DNA of 64,000 nt from Spirodela intermedia (taxonomy: Eukaryota; Streptophyta; Magnoliopsida; Alismatales; Araceae): NCBI GenBank assembly GCA_902729315.2, contig LR746272.1:1240001-1304000 (forward strand), read 5' to 3'. Below, in pieces: positions 62,294 to 64,000 of this stretch. Within the stretch, counting starts at the first letter, position 1; each line of letters begins with the position of its first letter. The notes beneath the pieces were generated by a model. It worked only from the letters and a program-made list of their open reading frames with translations, was not told the DNA's origin and ran no database searches. The translations under genes and the position numbers were made by a program.

Positions 62294-62563
62294 TCATTGC
62301 TGAGCAATAGGAGGAGAGGCAACGGGATGGACGCGGCTGTCGGAAGGGCTGGGGCCCCGCGCTGTCCTTCGATTACGCCAGTGTTTGTAGGCCATGAAGG
62401 AGACGATGAGGAGCAGTGCTGCAGATGCCCCGGCGATGAAGGCCGCTTTCACCTCCCATGGTTGAATGTCCGCGGCTATGAACAAGACGACGGCGGCCAA
62501 GAGAAACACAGCCGTCGGAGCGAGTACAACAATATCGAACGTTGGAAAGGGTGGTTGGTTCAT
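62294..62563 (-). CDS. Tandem small two-pass membrane protein, copy 4 (unknown family)
   Basis: An 89-residue frame, the same length as copy 1. N-terminus MNQPPFPTFDIVVLAP (copy 1: MDQP...FDLIVFTP), helix 1 (TAVFLLAAVVLFIAA), the turn DIQPWEVKAA matching copy 1 HPWELKAA, helix 2 (FIAGASAALLLIVSFMAY), then KHWRNRRTARG and a Ser/Pro-rich tail ending IAQQ. Unlike copies 1-3 it has no acidic residue in the middle of helix 1. The first ATG after the TATA box (62696-62690) is probably 62611, in frame, which would add a hydrophobic MCFLLLPVVG start. The QQ-stop context and downstream bases are shared with copy 1. Confidence 0.72.
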   Translation of the reverse strand: MNQPPFPTFDIVVLAPTAVFLLAAVVLFIAADIQPWEVKAAFIAGASAALLLIVSFMAYKHWRNRRTARGPSPSDSRVHPVASPPIAQQ

Positions 62564-62689
62564 CCTTCCGCTGATTCTGTCCCCAACAACTGGGAGAAGA
62601 AGGAAGCACAAAGGACTCCCCCTCTCTCTCTCTCGAACTGTGACTCGGGGTGGAGGGAACGAACCACAGTTTCAAATGGCATGGAATGA

Positions 62690-62696
62690 ATATATA
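62690..62696 (-). promoter_or_regulatory. TATA box of tandem copy 4
   Basis: ctatatatt on the minus strand, about 130 bases upstream of the MNQPP start and 80 upstream of the in-frame ATG at 62611. A GA stretch (CT on + at 62622-62635) lies in the presumed leader. Confidence 0.6.
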
Positions 62697-62850
62697 GGCG
62701 GTGCCCCTGGACCGAGCCGAGCCGGGGTTTATAGAATTCCGGCCCGGAGACCACTCTGAGCCCGGTTCGGTCAGACCGCCACGTCACAGGCAGTCATAGG
62801 CGGGGGAGAAATACGATCAGCGTCGTCCGTGGATTGGTTAACGCTCCCCT

Positions 62851-62860
62851 AGTATAAATA
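62851..62860 (+). promoter_or_regulatory. TATA box of the cyclin-like gene
   Basis: agtataaata is a good TATA match, with attgg (reverse CCAAT) about 20 bases upstream at 62833-62837. Transcription would begin near 62885-62890. Confidence 0.55.
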
Positions 62861-62876
62861 TCATTGTGCAGTAGGG

Positions 62877-62912
62877 ATGCAGAGGAAGAGGCGAATTGGT
62901 ACGTTTCCTTAG
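62877..62912 (+). other. Very short uORF near the start of the cyclin-like transcript
   Basis: An ATG at 62877 opens 11 codons (MQRKRRIGTFP) and stops at 62912, 29 bases before the presumed main start. It lies only about 17 bases after the TATA box, so it may be upstream of the transcription start and untranslated. Confidence 0.3.
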
Positions 62913-62941
62913 GTGGAGGCCAGTGGTAAGTATCCTCTACG

Positions 62942-63237
62942 ATGCGTGAGCCGGCCTTCCTCGTTGAGCCACGGAGGCGGCAATTGCTGGACTTTCTGAT
63001 GAATGCCTGTGTGGTAAGTCGACTGAGAAGTATTGTGAGCTCTAGCTCTCTCTCTTTCGCGGCTGCTCGCCGTAGATTTCCCCCTAGGCTTTTCCCCCAG
63101 CCTTCTCATATTTTTTTCCGATATTCCCGTCTATTTCTCCTTTTAATTTGAGGGAAAAAGTGGCTCGGCGTCGCTCCGATCGTGAAGTACACGGCGCTGT
63201 CCTTTTTCGCGGATAGATTCCTCCCATGTCTGCCCAG
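62942..63237 (+). CDS. 5' exons of a probable cyclin J18-like gene (cut by the window end)
   Basis: Exon 1 runs from the ATG at 62942 (MREPAFLVEPRRRQLLDFLM then NACV) to a GTAAG donor at about 63014-63016. Exon 2 reads WLGVAPIVKYTALSFFADRF followed by LPCLPR, ending at a GT donor at 63238. The acceptor is either after ag 63152, which breaks the frame, or after ag 63160, which keeps it, so 63161 is preferred. RRR-LLDFL and PIVKYTALSLF-DRF are the opening of plant CYCJ18 proteins, small cyclin-box proteins of unclear role in cell division. The cyclin box itself lies beyond the window. Identification is from memory of a short stretch, hence moderate confidence. Confidence 0.55.
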
Positions 63238-64000
63238 GTACTACTCGTTTCATTCCGATAACAATTTTTCAGGATACGAGGTTGTGATGTTGGCGGTGCC
63301 GTGTTTCTTCATGTGCGGTGCATGTCGCTGTGATTCCCTGTGGTTACTCATAGATACCTGGTTAACTGTCCAGTTTATTACCCTTATATGTCCTGGAACA
63401 CAGGAATGTTCTAAACCGTGATGCGGATACAAGTTGTCGGAATCTTTAATCCATTTCTCTCTAGTCACATTGAAGAAGCATCTTCTTCTTCTTTTTTAAA
63501 TGCCGTTGTAATCGATATAAATATGGCCTTATGATGTTGGAACGCAGTTTAAATTCAAATGTTCGAATTTTTTGACACAAAAAATTCTAGGTGTTATGGA
63601 ATGGAGAGGTAGTTAGATAGTCTTTTGTAATATAAAACTATACTCCTCCGTAGTTGGTATCTTATTTGGATTTTGGAACGAGTGATTGTCTTATTCTTAG
63701 CACCAATCAGAATAAACATTTATAGTTAAATCTAACGAGACAAATTTAAAATATCCGGATGGTATCATCAAGTTTGCTAACGTCCTAGATGAAAACAATG
63801 CATCTATGCAAGGTGGATGCGATGATCTTCCCTTTATCCCTCTTCACCCTTCGGCTTTATCCAGTCCAGGCTGTTCCAATACTCATGTCCTCTTCTGATC
63901 AGTGCTCCCTCTGTACTCCGACAATCACCCCACCTGCCAACCTTTGTTCTCCGGTTGCTGAGTACATCTCGTATTACCCACTAATCTTGTTGTCAAACTC
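63238..64000. other. Probable intron of the cyclin-like gene
   Basis: No further exon of the cyclin-like gene could be recognised, so this is read as a long intron or the remaining flank. It is AT-rich from 63470 onwards with no other feature. Confidence 0.4.

Noticed and set aside
61958-62689. A 243-residue + frame over tandem copy 4
   Set aside because: It is the antisense of the better-supported minus-strand gene. The tandem relationship, TATA boxes and hydrophobic helices are all on the minus strand.

Overview
This is nuclear DNA from a flowering plant. Most genes have introns with GT/AG borders, and every recognisable product is a plant family: MS1-type PHD protein, INDETERMINATE-domain zinc finger, BASIC PENTACYSTEINE, HD-ZIP IV, ZF-HD, PsbY and COX11. 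GC-rich coding exons in AT-rich or pyrimidine-rich non-coding DNA, and an MS1 protein that reads closer to rice PTC1 than to the Arabidopsis protein in places, suggest a monocot outside the grasses. That placement is inference. CT/GA microsatellites are unusually dense.

Layout, left to right. 0.1-1.36 kb: 3' exons of a small membrane-protein gene (+). 2.4-2.8 kb: an internally deleted aldo-keto reductase pseudogene. 4.8-7.4 kb: an MS1/PTC1 tapetal PHD-finger gene (+, 3 exons). 7.4-20.2 kb: nearly 13 kb with no gene I can support, including a foldback at 8.5 kb and a GC-rich promoter-like stretch at 13.4-15.8 kb. 20.3-22.6 kb: an SGR5/IDD14-16/LPA1-type gene (+, 3 exons), followed by a tandemly duplicated segment. 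26.9-28.0 kb: an intronless ANTH clathrin-assembly gene (+). 30.1-30.9 kb: a BASIC PENTACYSTEINE gene (-). 32.8-36.1 kb: an HDG11/HDG12-like HD-ZIP IV gene (-, 10 coding exons). 36.1-44.4 kb: no gene. 44.4-44.9 kb: a ZF-HD gene (+). 46.2-46.8 kb: the PsbY precursor (+). 47.2-51.65 kb: a very AT-rich, gene-free island. 52.0-52.8 kb: a membrane-anchored methyltransferase (+). 54.2-54.7 kb: a short BAG-like ubiquitin-domain protein (+, 2 exons). 55.3-58.1 kb: COX11 (-, 6 exons). 59.0-62.6 kb: a regularly spaced tandem array of four unrecognised genes for small two-pass membrane proteins (-). 62.9 kb to the end: the 5' end of a probable cyclin J18-like gene (+).

The genes are independent transcription units and do not form one pathway. 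Five encode known or likely transcription or chromatin factors: MS1, IDD, BPC, HDG and ZHD. BPC proteins bind GA repeats, and such repeats lie at or near several of the genes here, including BPC itself. The most novel element is the four-member tandem array at 59.0-62.6 kb. Its members share a layout (short N-terminus, two hydrophobic helices, basic YR/R-rich stretch, low-complexity tail) and their stop codons lie about 1.0-1.16 kb apart. I recognise no family for them.
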